This document shows positions 27,276 to 36,140 of a stretch of DNA of 64,000 bases, one piece after another. The notes beneath the pieces were generated by a model. It ran no database searches. It had not been told where the DNA came from and saw nothing but the letters and a program-made list of their open reading frames with translations. How positions within the stretch are numbered: the stretch's first letter is position 1; the number at the start of each line of letters is the position of its first letter. The stretch comes from a virus: the IMG/VR virus record IMGVR_UViG_3300043411_000921, positions 124,001 through 188,000 of that record; one strand, written 5' to 3'. A program made the translations under genes and the position numbers.

Positions 27276-28109
27276 ATGACCGACACATCCACAGACCAAC
27301 CATATCACGTCGATAGAATCTACTTCTCCCTCGTCAAAGACGTTCTTGAAAACGGAATTGACAAATCAGATAGAACAGGAACAGGAACAAGAAGCGTCTT
27401 TGGAAGGCAGGTTCGATATGATCTTTCCAAAGGCTTCCCCATTCTCACATCAAAACGAGTTCACTGGAAATCCGTTGTTGGTGAGCTTCTCTGGTTTCTC
27501 CAGGGAAACACCAATGTCAAGTGGCTGAATGAGAATGGAATCACCATCTGGGATGAATGGGCAGACAAGGATGGAAACCTTGGACCTGTTTATGGGAAAC
27601 AATGGAGATCGTGGGAATCAGACGACGGGTTGAATGTGTATGATCAAATCAAACAAGTGATTGAACAGATCAAATCCAACCCAGACTCACGAAGGTTGAT
27701 TGTGAGTGCTTGGAATGTTGGAGATATTCCTCACATGGCACTTGCTCCTTGCCACACCATGTTCCAGTTTTACGTTGTAGACGGCAAGCTTTCGTGTCAA
27801 CTTTATCAAAGAAGTTGCGATTTGGGATTGGGCGAGCCCTATAATGTTGCTTCCTATGCACTTCTAACACACATGATTGCACATGTGTGTGATCTGGAAG
27901 TCGGAGAGTTCGTTCACACCTTTGGTGATCTTCATGTTTATTCAAACCACATTGAAGCACTCTCGCAGCAGCTTCACAGAACACCTTATCCAATGCCAAG
28001 GTTGATTCTGGATCCAAGCGTCAAGGATATTGATGGTTTTGGGTTTGACAATATTCTGCTTGACAGTTATCAGCATCATGCTACAATCAAGTTGCCAGTG
28101 GCAGTATAA
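27276..28109 (+). CDS. thyA: Thymidylate synthase
   Basis: Converts dUMP and methylene-tetrahydrofolate to dTMP and dihydrofolate. The 277-residue ThyA-type enzyme has the folate/dUMP site [12 protein letters not shown] near the N-terminus, WDEWAD, the catalytic cysteine in [10 protein letters not shown] at about residue 158, [13 protein letters not shown] and the dUMP-binding [13 protein letters not shown] at 27276 follows the -10 box by six bases. DHFR at 34918 can regenerate the folate cofactor, and dUTPase and TK complete the dTTP route. Confidence 0.97.
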   Translation: MTDTSTDQPYHVDRIYFSLVKDVLENGIDKSDRTGTGTRSVFGRQVRYDLSKGFPILTSKRVHWKSVVGELLWFLQGNTNVKWLNENGITIWDEWADKDGNLGPVYGKQWRSWESDDGLNVYDQIKQVIEQIKSNPDSRRLIVSAWNVGDIPHMALAPCHTMFQFYVVDGKLSCQLYQRSCDLGLGEPYNVASYALLTHMIAHVCDLEVGEFVHTFGDLHVYSNHIEALSQQLHRTPYPMPRLILDPSVKDIDGFGFDNILLDSYQHHATIKLPVAV

Positions 28110-28121
28110 GGAGCAAAACCA

Positions 28122-28475
28122 GTGAAATATGATTGCAACAAATTTAACAGAGAGCGGCAAGTGATCTTCCGGGAAGAAAGTTTGGACGATCATGTTACCA
28201 TTCCAAATCTCTTGAAGATGATTGGCGATGCGGACAACCAAAAAGACGCATCCATTCGGTTGAGCTATTATGGTGACAACCCCGAAATGGTCTTGGTCAC
28301 AAAATCACTGGAAACGGATGAGGAATGGGCGGCTAGACTCCGAGAAATGGATCGCAAAGCAGAAGCCAGCAGGAAACGAAAAGAGGCTGCTGAAAAGAAA
28401 GAACTTGCAGAACTCGCAAGATTGAAGGCCAAATACGAATCAGGTAATCCTGGAAAGGAAAATGGTAATGAGTAA
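28122..28475 (+). CDS. Hypothetical protein, paralogue of the next gene
   Basis: A 117-residue protein starting with GTG at 28122 behind AAGGAG. It shares with the downstream protein the block ETDEEWAARL followed by a long charged helix (KRKEAAEKKELAELARLKAK). The N-terminal half is a small domain that differs between the two. Tandem duplication is likely. Function unknown. Confidence 0.65.
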   Translation: MKYDCNKFNRERQVIFREESLDDHVTIPNLLKMIGDADNQKDASIRLSYYGDNPEMVLVTKSLETDEEWAARLREMDRKAEASRKRKEAAEKKELAELARLKAKYESGNPGKENGNE

Positions 28476-28842
28476 AGCCAAGGCAAATTGGCATCTGGGT
28501 CAAAGCCGAGAGAGATTGGTGAGTGTGGAACGCACGAAAGACATACTCTCTGGCGACACAACAATCAATGACGTGATCAAACACGTTAAAGAAAACGATG
28601 GTGATTTGGATTCTGTTTACTTTGACATAACAACTAGTTGGAATGGTCCAACCATGTTTTTTGCCTTCACCTCCCCAGAGACTGATGAAGAATGGGCATT
28701 CCGTCTAAAACAATTGGACGAACTCGAAGCTCGTGAAAAAGCAAGGGAAATGAAAGAAGCCGCTGACAAGAAACTTGCCAAGCAAAAGAAAGAAGAGAAC
28801 GAGCGAGCAGAATACGAGAGACTGAAAGCCAAGTTTGGCTAG
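28468..28842 (+). CDS. Hypothetical protein, paralogue of the previous gene
   Basis: A 124-residue protein from ATG 28468 (ATG 28462 also in frame; the second has the better spacing to AAAGG). It overlaps the previous gene. The C-terminal half, ETDEEWAFRLKQLDELEA and on, mirrors its neighbour, with a Lys/Glu helix ending RLKAKFG. Function unknown. Confidence 0.65.
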   Translation: MSKAKANWHLGQSRERLVSVERTKDILSGDTTINDVIKHVKENDGDLDSVYFDITTSWNGPTMFFAFTSPETDEEWAFRLKQLDELEAREKAREMKEAADKKLAKQKKEENERAEYERLKAKFG

Positions 28843-28871
28843 CCAACACCAAGGTTTCATACCTATTCTGG

Positions 28872-29570
28872 ATGAAACTCTATCAGTTCCTATTTGAAAA
28901 CTCTGTTCCAGAAGTCGAGTTCGATCGTGCTGGAACAGAGTTTGTCCCGCCCACCAAAACCATCAAAGCCTACAAACTCTTTCGTGTGAATCCAGCAAAA
29001 CCTGGAGAACTCTTTCCTCTGTTCGTCAATGCCAACCAATCCTTGAAAATTGGTGTTTGGTATGAAGCAGAAGAAGGAGAAAAAGTTATTGACTCCAAGA
29101 CAGGAAAACCCGGAGTCAAGTCGAAGTTGGGAAGGTTGGCTTATAGACCAGGATGGCACGCAGGGGATTATCCCTTTTCCACACACATTGGAATTGAACC
29201 AAAACCCAGTGAAATTTCTGGGAGGATGGCACCTTCGGCCAGGGCAGACAATCAAGTGTGGGCAGAAGTAGAAATGCCAGCAGATTTTGATTGGCAAGAA
29301 GTTGCTGATAGCAGAGCGGAAAAGATCAAGTCTGGTCCCAAGAAAGGACAGATTAGATCTGATACTGCTCACATCACCGATCAAATCCCCAAAGGCGGAC
29401 ATTATCGGTACAAAACCAATCCCAACATGACAGGAAACTGGATCATTGGTGGTGCAATGAAAATCATTCGTGTTCTCTCCGATGAAGAAGTTGAGAAGAT
29501 CAACTCCTCTGCCGGATACAAAGACCTTCCCAGAAAATCTCCCTTCGATCTAAAACGTTACGGCTTCTGA
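28872..29570 (+). CDS. Candidate head-cargo protein with AYKLF...LAYRPGWHAGD domain
   Basis: A 232-residue protein. The start MKLYQFLFENSVPE closely resembles the T4 internal-protein tag (MKTYQEFIAEA), which targets proteins to the prohead and is cut after Glu. The body has KAYKLFRVN, LFPLFVNANQ, GVWYEAEEG, LAYRPGWHAGD and HYRYKTNPNMTGNWIIGG. I recall this combination from large phage and plasmid polyvalent proteins, with no settled function. Prediction: processed after Glu9 and packaged. ATG at 28872. An intergenic repeat element follows. Confidence 0.65.
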   Translation: MKLYQFLFENSVPEVEFDRAGTEFVPPTKTIKAYKLFRVNPAKPGELFPLFVNANQSLKIGVWYEAEEGEKVIDSKTGKPGVKSKLGRLAYRPGWHAGDYPFSTHIGIEPKPSEISGRMAPSARADNQVWAEVEMPADFDWQEVADSRAEKIKSGPKKGQIRSDTAHITDQIPKGGHYRYKTNPNMTGNWIIGGAMKIIRVLSDEEVEKINSSAGYKDLPRKSPFDLKRYGF

Positions 29571-29604
29571 TCTACCATCACCCCTTTTCTTCCGAACAGA
29601 ATCG

Positions 29605-29701
29605 TTCCAGGATGCCCCTTCCGTGTCAGAGAATCATCTGAACGGGTGAGAGTGGCTTGGAACATTTGGGGGCCGCAATAAGGCGTATAGAGCGATTTAG
29701 G
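29605..29701 (+). repeat. Intergenic 96-nt element, copy 2
   Basis: Related to copies at 9825 and 55205. Left arm TTCCAGGATGCC; right arm ATAAGGCGTATAGAGCGATT. The flanking AATCG (29600-29604) pairs with CGATT (29693-29697). Internal blocks GTGTCAG, AATCAT, GGGTGAGAG and TTGGAACATTTGG are shared with the other copies. The left arm here is the arm type found at the right end of copy 3. Confidence 0.65.
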
Positions 29702-29728
29702 AATCTTGGCTGCTGACAACGAATGTTG

Positions 29729-29757
29729 TTGACCCTGAGACGTGGAAGTGGTAGAGA
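29729..29757 (+). promoter_or_regulatory. Leaderless promoter of the 500-residue gene
   Basis: TTGACC, 17 bases, TAGAGA, six bases to ATG 29764. A close match to the promoters at 42100 and 63963. Confidence 0.65.
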
Positions 29758-29763
29758 TAGGGC

Positions 29764-31266
29764 ATGTCATACATTCCAGTAAAACTGAAAGTTTTTCATC
29801 CGAAGAAGGTTGTCTCTTACACGGTGGAAGATGCCGACGAGAAGCCACAGCAGATCGACGTGTTTCCAGGGTTCGCCACTGATGCTGTTGAAGGGAACTC
29901 CCACGAGACAGCAAGGAACTGGGCTGCTGGATATCGGTGGCAGCAAAATGAATATGGCGAGACAGAGTTCAACAATGAACCTGTTGAATCCATTCGTGTT
30001 GTTGGGCTGGAACATCGTCGCAACGGTGGGCGTGCTTGGAAGATCGTTGACCGTGGATTTCTCTTTGATCTTCGTGAACAAGCTTTGCTTGATCTAGTGA
30101 TGAATGGTGCTGGAGTATTTTCCCAGGGAATCGTATCTGGTCCTTTTATTTGGATCAGCAACTCTGGAATGCGCCTTGTCCGTGTGGGTTCAACCCAGCA
30201 CTTGGAGGCAACAAAGGGAAAGCCAAAGGATCCAACTCTGTCTCTACTGAGCCAGGGCGATGTTTTCAAACAGAAGCCAGGAAAGTTTTTGGTGTTGATT
30301 ACAGAGCAATCCCGAAAGGAAGAGATGTGGTTGACCTTTAAGGAAGAGCCGACCCAAGAAGACCTTTCCCCAGAAAAGATTGCGGAACTTCTGATTACTG
30401 GGAAAGTGTTTCAGCCGACAAAGCGGCCTGTTCTTCCTGCCAATTCTCTGATTGGGAACTTGAAGGTAGATTTGGAAGAGGTTTACTGTGTCATTACCAG
30501 GAAGGTTTTGAATGAGCCTGTGAAGTGGGTGGGGAACGGGCACAAACTGTTCACTCAACTTTCCAAAAAGACCGAACTGCGTTATTCGGCTGGGGTCGGC
30601 TCTTTTGTCAACAGTGTTTCCACACTGCAAAACGCCATTAGCAGCATTCTTTTTCCAAACAAGAGGGACGAAGGGGTTGATCAAAGGAATTACAAGGTTA
30701 GCCAGTATTACACTGAGATTGAGAGGGCATGTGATTTGATCGGTCATGATTCTTACGGATACGGCACCCATTTCGCAAAATCCAAATCCATCAAGGTAAA
30801 ACCGATTGATTTTGTTTGGATGATTTGGAAGAAAAAAGAGCAATTGGACTCCGCTGGATTTCAGTCATACTCAGGGAATGAATTGGCCGACATGCAGTTT
30901 GATTGCCCCGAATGCGCGAAGACTGCTAAAGAGTTCGTCCTTTATGATCAGGGTCGTGGTCAAAACGGCTGGGAAAAGCGTGGTGTTTTTCTTGAGAAGG
31001 TGTCAAACCATTTTGTTCACTGTGGCAAACAGACGGCAGAGAATAAGATGAAGATTTTTGAGCAGGCATTTCCAGGAGGCGTTGAGCGGTTTCAACTGAA
31101 GCCTCATCACTTTGAGGATATTGTGCCGCCTTATATCAAAGGGCAGTTCACATATAACGATTACGCTCGTCAGGTAAAGGAAATGATGGGAAGCATTTGG
31201 GCTCGGGATCTGGAACCCAAGCTGATTTCATCCTTTGATTACCCAGAACTCAAGAACAAAGAGTGA
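29764..31266 (+). CDS. Large hypothetical protein
   Basis: A 500-residue soluble protein with no membrane segment or family that I recognise. Near residue 375 it has FDCPECAKTA and further on NHFVHCGKQ, which could bind zinc. The N-terminus is beta-rich (YIPVKLKVFHPKKVVSYTV). It has its own leaderless promoter and follows repeat element copy 2, so it is transcribed separately from the upstream genes. The downstream small gene is coupled by GTGA. Confidence 0.65.
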   Translation: MSYIPVKLKVFHPKKVVSYTVEDADEKPQQIDVFPGFATDAVEGNSHETARNWAAGYRWQQNEYGETEFNNEPVESIRVVGLEHRRNGGRAWKIVDRGFLFDLREQALLDLVMNGAGVFSQGIVSGPFIWISNSGMRLVRVGSTQHLEATKGKPKDPTLSLLSQGDVFKQKPGKFLVLITEQSRKEEMWLTFKEEPTQEDLSPEKIAELLITGKVFQPTKRPVLPANSLIGNLKVDLEEVYCVITRKVLNEPVKWVGNGHKLFTQLSKKTELRYSAGVGSFVNSVSTLQNAISSILFPNKRDEGVDQRNYKVSQYYTEIERACDLIGHDSYGYGTHFAKSKSIKVKPIDFVWMIWKKKEQLDSAGFQSYSGNELADMQFDCPECAKTAKEFVLYDQGRGQNGWEKRGVFLEKVSNHFVHCGKQTAENKMKIFEQAFPGGVERFQLKPHHFEDIVPPYIKGQFTYNDYARQVKEMMGSIWARDLEPKLISSFDYPELKNKE

Positions 31267-31583
31267 CCAAAGCAATGGATTGCCCGTTTAGGATTGGTGG
31301 ATTGTATCGGTGGAAGGGATTGACTCCTCCTTACAGCCCAGAGAATTTTTTCCACCTTTACCCTTGCGGACACGGAAGCAACAATTCTCGCAATTCTACA
31401 AACTCTTCGTATCGAGCCGCCCCAGGCACATGGTTTGTTTTCTTGGCGGTGATTCCCAGCGGACCAAACTTTTTTGCAACTTGTTTGGCACCCGATGGAA
31501 CCGTTCACGAAGCATCTATTCCTCACAGTGGATTGTATTGTTGGGAAGAAGTAACGGAACAAGAAGGAATGGAAAAACAATGA
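31263..31583 (+). CDS. Small protein, possible member of the PG-turn family
   Basis: A 106-residue protein starting at GTG 31263 (GTGA overlap) or ATG 31275. The body reads FRIGGLYRWKG, then APGTWFVFLAV, then TCLAPDGTVHEASI, which follows the same order of strands as the small proteins at 38-41 kb: an opening Gly-x-Leu turn, a hydrophobic FVFLAV-like strand and a PDGTV-like turn. Function unknown. Confidence 0.55.
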   Translation: MTKAMDCPFRIGGLYRWKGLTPPYSPENFFHLYPCGHGSNNSRNSTNSSYRAAPGTWFVFLAVIPSGPNFFATCLAPDGTVHEASIPHSGLYCWEEVTEQEGMEKQ

Positions 31584-32512
31584 CATTCAAATATATCACA
31601 AGAAACACAATCCCGAATGTGACCAATTGTCCATCGCATCGAATTGGTTACACAAATCCCGACGGTTCAAACAACACCATTTTCTATGCCTGTGAGTTTG
31701 TAAACCACCGCGATTCTTTCTTCAAATTACATGCAAGTGAAGAAGAGTTGGTTGAGAATACACTCACTCTAATGGAACAAGAAGGTTTTTTGAGGTGGAC
31801 ATTGGAACCATGTAAAATCCAAGTTGTTTCATTCCCAAACTCTTTGGTTGACTGGTATGCTCACGAAACGGAAACGGAGGTGTATCGTCTTGTGAAAGAT
31901 ACAACATTACACCGCGCAGTGGACTACTACAACCAATTTAACAGACTTCCGAGCGGGTTCTCCTTCACCAAACCAAGCCAATCCAGAAAATTACGGCTTG
32001 CAGACAAAAAGCGAATGTTGGGATTTCGTGGCGCTAATGGCGGCCTCGATTTTTACTGCAAAGAACTCTGGTTCAATGGAGACAAGAAAACATTGCTAAA
32101 ACGTTTCCTTTCAAATTTTACGGAAGGAAAAGGAACAGGGGGTGTGAGAGTCGAAACAGTTGAAAGGCGTGGGAAACCTTCGCTCGCTCCACAGCCAATA
32201 GTTTTAGAAAATGTGTTCGCAGTGCTAGTAGAAGATTATCCAAACCACATTGATTATGTTCCCAAATGTTCATACCACCCCGTTCTGATTGATTGGGGAA
32301 GAGAAACAACGCTGAATCACGAGCTTCTTCAGGAAGAATACATTTTGTTTTGGTTTGAAAAACTGACGAAATGTGGCAACGCCAAACAGAAGCTGGAAGC
32401 TGAATATGAGAAGCTTGGGGCGTTGGATAGGGAGAGGAGGCGTTTGGAAGACGAAGAGCAGAGTCGAAAAAACAACGACGAAATCAAAGAGTTTTTTGGA
32501 GAAGGAGAATAG
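31580..32512 (+). CDS. Hypothetical protein with C-terminal coiled coil
   Basis: About 310 residues from ATG 31580, overlapping the previous stop. Upstream in-frame codons lie inside the preceding gene and are not used. The C-terminal 60 residues are strongly charged and helical (KLEAEYEKLGALDRERRRLE). No family recognised. Confidence 0.6.
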   Translation: MTFKYITRNTIPNVTNCPSHRIGYTNPDGSNNTIFYACEFVNHRDSFFKLHASEEELVENTLTLMEQEGFLRWTLEPCKIQVVSFPNSLVDWYAHETETEVYRLVKDTTLHRAVDYYNQFNRLPSGFSFTKPSQSRKLRLADKKRMLGFRGANGGLDFYCKELWFNGDKKTLLKRFLSNFTEGKGTGGVRVETVERRGKPSLAPQPIVLENVFAVLVEDYPNHIDYVPKCSYHPVLIDWGRETTLNHELLQEEYILFWFEKLTKCGNAKQKLEAEYEKLGALDRERRRLEDEEQSRKNNDEIKEFFGEGE

Positions 32513-32517
32513 CAAAG

Positions 32518-32916
32518 ATGACTAACAAGAGCACAAAGCTACACACAATTGTTTTCAGGGCTGGGGATTCTAGTGGTGATGGCCATGAGAAACACCGCGA
32601 TTGGACTGTTTGCAGCAATCTTTCCAAAGCTGAGATCAATGACGCCTACCTTGCTGCTGTTAAAAAGCTAAGGTTTGATCCAACGGACAATTTTGACGAA
32701 TACAAGGCAAATCGTCTGCCATCGGATCAGGCAGAGAAGTTGATTGCAAGCGGATTTGTGCCAAAAGACAGAGACGAAGACGGAACGGTCTATTTCTATC
32801 CACAAGCCCTACTCCACCTTTTCCTCTTTATGGTAAAGCTTGGAAACCCTGAGTTTGAATATGAGGAAGTGAAAGCCAGCGTGATCTACATTGGCGGATA
32901 TGGATTGTTTCGATAA
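32518..32916 (+). CDS. Hypothetical protein
   Basis: A 132-residue protein, ATG 32518, five bases after its neighbour. It contains a helical, charged middle (KAEINDAYLAAVKKLRF) and a hydrophobic C-terminal part (LLHLFLFMVKLG). It converges on the kinase-like gene with a 15-base gap. No family recognised. Confidence 0.6.
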   Translation: MTNKSTKLHTIVFRAGDSSGDGHEKHRDWTVCSNLSKAEINDAYLAAVKKLRFDPTDNFDEYKANRLPSDQAEKLIASGFVPKDRDEDGTVYFYPQALLHLFLFMVKLGNPEFEYEEVKASVIYIGGYGLFR

Positions 32917-32931
32917 TCTTCGGCTGAAATC

Positions 32932-34200
32932 TCAGTCAAAGAACTTCAGATACCCTTCGGGTCCATTCCTTTGGATCCCAATGTTCCCTTCGTGAAAATC
33001 TGTTGGAATCTTGTTCTTCACCATATGAACAATGTCTTGTGCTAGCTTCACATGCCAATCTCCTGCCAACCTCAAAGCAGCTTCCACATCTAACCCAATC
33101 ATTTTTTTGATCGGAATTGAGATGGCTTTGATGAAATTTTTGTTGAGCAAATCTGGGTTGACTTTGTAGTATTTGAGTTTGCTCGGGCTTGGTTCAAATC
33201 CATCGAAATGGACTTTCAAAATGTCCACCAAACCATTCAATCTTCCGAACATATCAGCAGGGAGAATGTTCTCCATCTTGGTTTCACCACTTCCAGTTTC
33301 CAATCGTTCGGTCAAGAACCAGTCAACTCGCAATGCTCCTTTGAAAACCTTGAAGGTTCCGTGGTCATAAACCATTGGCTGGGAAGTTCCGGCTGGGTCT
33401 CCGCTCCTTTGTTGCTGAGCGCCTGGAATCTTTTTGTGCTTGGTTGCGGCGCCGTGACCAGAATCGGTTTCCATCTTAAAAACATATTCGTGTTCATCTG
33501 AGTCTTTGACGAGGAACGCAAGACCAATTACTCCTGCTCCCATAAAAGAAACCGAAGCTGCATCTGAACCAACCGCTTGCATCAAGTAGGGCGTTGCTTC
33601 TTTTGTGAATGTGGCAACGCATTCTTTGTCTTCCTTGCAATTGGCAAAGGTTTTTCCATCATTAATGATCGCGGTCATTGTGTCATTGTTATACCATTCT
33701 CCATAGGCTGGATGATGCTTCCTGGTACGTTTGAGAGCTTCCATCATAGCATCGAACCATTCCGCCCAAGTAACTCCACCATCCTCTGGTTGCACCTGCT
33801 CAAGAAACAAAATTCTGGAAAGGCTTGTTCTAAACTCTCTTTTCTCAACCAATGAAACGAGCTTGTCAACTTTTCCTGCCAAGTCACCAACCCTGGCAGA
33901 CAACTCTTCTGTACCTTCTCCAGACCCAGGTGTGATTGTTCCTGGGCCTTTTGGAATTGATGTTGTTGCCGGTTTGGTTGCACCAGAGGTTGATCTTGCA
34001 TTTGTTGGATCTTGTTTCTTTTGTCCTTGAGCTTGCTGGATAACCTTCACATCATTCCCGATCTGTTTGACTTGTTTTGTCAATGGTTCAAGAGTGTCTG
34101 TGATGGTCTTTCCAATGTCAGAAAGAGCAGAAGTGTCTTCTGGTGCAGGTTGGACTTGTTCTGACAAAAACAGTAGTGAAGAGAGAAGATGTTGTTTCAT
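32932..34200 (-). CDS. Protein-kinase-like protein with possible capsid-targeting tag
   Basis: A 422-residue protein. Landmarks of a kinase fold appear in order: glycine loop GAGVIG (221-226), VFK with Lys242, a catalytic-loop-like TDFHEGN (Asp401, Asn406) and a terminal LKFFD whose Asp422 could replace the DFG aspartate. The N-terminus MKQHLLSSLLFLSEQVQP and a second segment ILFLEQVQPED (residues 130-140) both look like prohead-protease sites of the L-x-E type. Between them lies a disordered Thr/Gly/Pro-rich linker. ATG 34200 lacks a Shine-Dalgarno. Kinase activity and packaging are inferences. Confidence 0.5.
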   Translation of the reverse strand: MKQHLLSSLLFLSEQVQPAPEDTSALSDIGKTITDTLEPLTKQVKQIGNDVKVIQQAQGQKKQDPTNARSTSGATKPATTSIPKGPGTITPGSGEGTEELSARVGDLAGKVDKLVSLVEKREFRTSLSRILFLEQVQPEDGGVTWAEWFDAMMEALKRTRKHHPAYGEWYNNDTMTAIINDGKTFANCKEDKECVATFTKEATPYLMQAVGSDAASVSFMGAGVIGLAFLVKDSDEHEYVFKMETDSGHGAATKHKKIPGAQQQRSGDPAGTSQPMVYDHGTFKVFKGALRVDWFLTERLETGSGETKMENILPADMFGRLNGLVDILKVHFDGFEPSPSKLKYYKVNPDLLNKNFIKAISIPIKKMIGLDVEAALRLAGDWHVKLAQDIVHMVKNKIPTDFHEGNIGIQRNGPEGYLKFFD

Positions 34201-34291
34201 GGGGAGGGTGTTGGTAAATACCAATATTCGTGGGATGGAGCATGTTAGACTGCTGGAGTCTAGCAACACCAAGAAAGGGAAGCCACAAACA

Positions 34292-34921
34292 ATGTTTGAA
34301 ATCACAACAGATAGCCCCAATTTTTCAAAGCCAGAACAATCTGAAACCGGAGATATTCTCCTCCGATACCGTTCTCCTGGAATCATCTATGTCAACCGAT
34401 TCAACGAGGAAGCAGCTAAGGAGTTCCACCAGGAAATGATTAACGCTCAAAACACTGGGCAAACCGTTATTCCCATTGTGGTTGATTCTTACGGTGGGGA
34501 AGTTTATTCCCTTCTCAAGATGATTGATGTCATCAAAGCTTCAAAGATTCCAGTTTCAACCATTTGTCTTGGGAAAGCAATGTCTTGTGGAGCAGTTCTC
34601 TTGAGTTGTGGATCTCCAGGAATGAGATATGCTGCTCCTTATGCAACAGTCATGATTCACGATGCTGCTTCTTACGCTGCCGGAAAGTGTGAGGAAATCA
34701 AAGCAGAAGCAAAGGAAGTCGAACGTTTGAACAAGATGATTTTCAGAATCATGGCTGAGAATGCCAGTAAGCCAGCGGATTATTTCTCAAAAATCGTTCA
34801 CGAGAAGGGACATGCCGATTGGTACCTCGAACCAGAAGAAGTTAAGGAACATGGTCTGATTGATTTTGTTTCTGTTCCCAAGTTGAAGGTTGAGTTCAAG
34901 GCAACGGTGAGTTTCCAATGA
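34292..34921 (+). CDS. ClpP-like serine protease
   Basis: A 209-residue protein of the ClpP fold. The catalytic serine lies in GKAMSCGAVL (Ser98) and the histidine in MIHDAA (His123); the third residue is probably in GLIDFV near the C-terminus. The oxyanion-like region SYGGEV is present. ATG 34292 follows AAAGGGAAG at the right distance; longer in-frame starts exist but lack one. No Clp ATPase is visible here, so it may use a host ATPase or process virion proteins. It overlaps the DHFR gene by four bases. Confidence 0.8.
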   Translation: MFEITTDSPNFSKPEQSETGDILLRYRSPGIIYVNRFNEEAAKEFHQEMINAQNTGQTVIPIVVDSYGGEVYSLLKMIDVIKASKIPVSTICLGKAMSCGAVLLSCGSPGMRYAAPYATVMIHDAASYAAGKCEEIKAEAKEVERLNKMIFRIMAENASKPADYFSKIVHEKGHADWYLEPEEVKEHGLIDFVSVPKLKVEFKATVSFQ

Positions 34922-35910
34922 CCAATGCAACTCCTGAAAATCCTGATATCATCCTGATTGCCGCCGCTTCTTTGGATGGTTACATCGGAATTGACAACAA
35001 GTTGCCCTGGCATTCCCCAGCCGACATGAAACACTTCCGCCAACAGACAGAGGGTCATGTCGTGATCATGGGAAGAAAAACCTTTGATAGCCTTGGCGGA
35101 AAACCACTGAAAAACAGGGTCAACATCATTTTGACCCGGAATGGAAATCTTGAGACTCATGGCACCGAACCCCTGTTTGCCAGCTCAAAACAGCAAGCAT
35201 TGATGATTGCAAAAACACAATGCGAGTTCTTAAACTCGAAAAAAATCTTTGTCATTGGAGGCGAAGAGATTTACGCCCAGTTCCTTGAAGATGCCACAGA
35301 AATTCTTCTAACGACATTCAACGTGCGATTGGGCCCGCTTGGACCTCTTATCGACGCATACACATACACTCCCAGACTTTCTAAGTTTCCCAATTGGGAA
35401 ACGTTTCAAAAGGATGGCGGCTGGATTCCTTATGCTTATTGTTCCGATGAGTTTGATTCAAACGCAACACTGACTCCAAGCGGGGAAGAAGTGTTTGAAA
35501 CTCTTGAAAAAGAGAACAATGGATTGAGTTACACAATTTCTCCTCTTCAGAAACTCGTAAGAGATGTTGGATATCTTGTGAAAGAGAAGCCAACACCAAC
35601 TCCTGAGCTTGGTCAATATGAAAAACTGGCTTTAGAGATCGGATCGTTGGTTCAGTCCAAGAACAAGACTTATGGTTCTGCTTTTGACAAGGCTGGAGAG
35701 TTTTTGTCTGTGTTGTTTCCGAACGGTGTTCCTGTTGACCGATACAAAGACATGCTCTGTTTGGTCAGGATGTTCGACAAGATGATGAGGATTTCAACCT
35801 CTGAGTTTGAAGGAACAGATGAAAAGAGAGAAGAGGCTTACCGCGATCTGGCTGGATATTCTCTTCTTGGTTTGAACTCTGAAAAGATGAGCAAGGAGAA
35901 GAAAGCATGA
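34918..35910 (+). CDS. Dihydrofolate reductase fused to an Nmad1-like domain
   Basis: A 330-residue fusion. Residues 1-200 are DHFR: IAAASLDGYIGIDNKLPWH, VIMGRKTFDSLG and FVIGGEEIYAQFL, covering the folate and NADPH sites. Residues 235-325 (SKNKTYGSAFDKAGEFL, DMLCLVRMFDKMMRI, YRDLAGYSLLGL) resemble the DUF1599/Nmad1 domain linked to nucleotide modification. DHFR regenerates tetrahydrofolate after thymidylate synthase. The role of the C-terminal domain is inferred. ATGA overlaps on both sides. Confidence 0.8.
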   Translation: MTNATPENPDIILIAAASLDGYIGIDNKLPWHSPADMKHFRQQTEGHVVIMGRKTFDSLGGKPLKNRVNIILTRNGNLETHGTEPLFASSKQQALMIAKTQCEFLNSKKIFVIGGEEIYAQFLEDATEILLTTFNVRLGPLGPLIDAYTYTPRLSKFPNWETFQKDGGWIPYAYCSDEFDSNATLTPSGEEVFETLEKENNGLSYTISPLQKLVRDVGYLVKEKPTPTPELGQYEKLALEIGSLVQSKNKTYGSAFDKAGEFLSVLFPNGVPVDRYKDMLCLVRMFDKMMRISTSEFEGTDEKREEAYRDLAGYSLLGLNSEKMSKEKKA

Positions 35911-36140
35911 AAGTTTTGAACGAAAGGGTTTTGGGGGTTCAAGGGCCTTGGCTTATCAAGGGTCGCTATGTCCAATACTCAACAAGGGAACAAGGAACCT
36001 TTCACAGGCCCGAACTTGTTTTTGAAAAGCAGCCTGGGATTCAGCAGGGCCTAGAGGTTGGCTTCTCCCTTGAAGATATTGGAAGATTTCAAGCATTGTT
36101 GAAACAATATGCTGCTGAGAACTATCACTCCACTTCCTAG
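35907..36140 (+). CDS. Hypothetical small protein
   Basis: A 77-residue protein coupled to DHFR by ATGA and converging on the split kinase gene with a 4-base overlap. It has a beta-rich start (MKVLNERVLGVQGPWLIKGR) and a helical end. No family recognised. Confidence 0.6.
   Translation: MKVLNERVLGVQGPWLIKGRYVQYSTREQGTFHRPELVFEKQPGIQQGLEVGFSLEDIGRFQALLKQYAAENYHSTS

Noticed and set aside
33185-33210. tRNA-like T-loop (GGTTCAAATCC)
   Set aside because: It is inside the kinase-like coding sequence and has no acceptor or anticodon stem around it.
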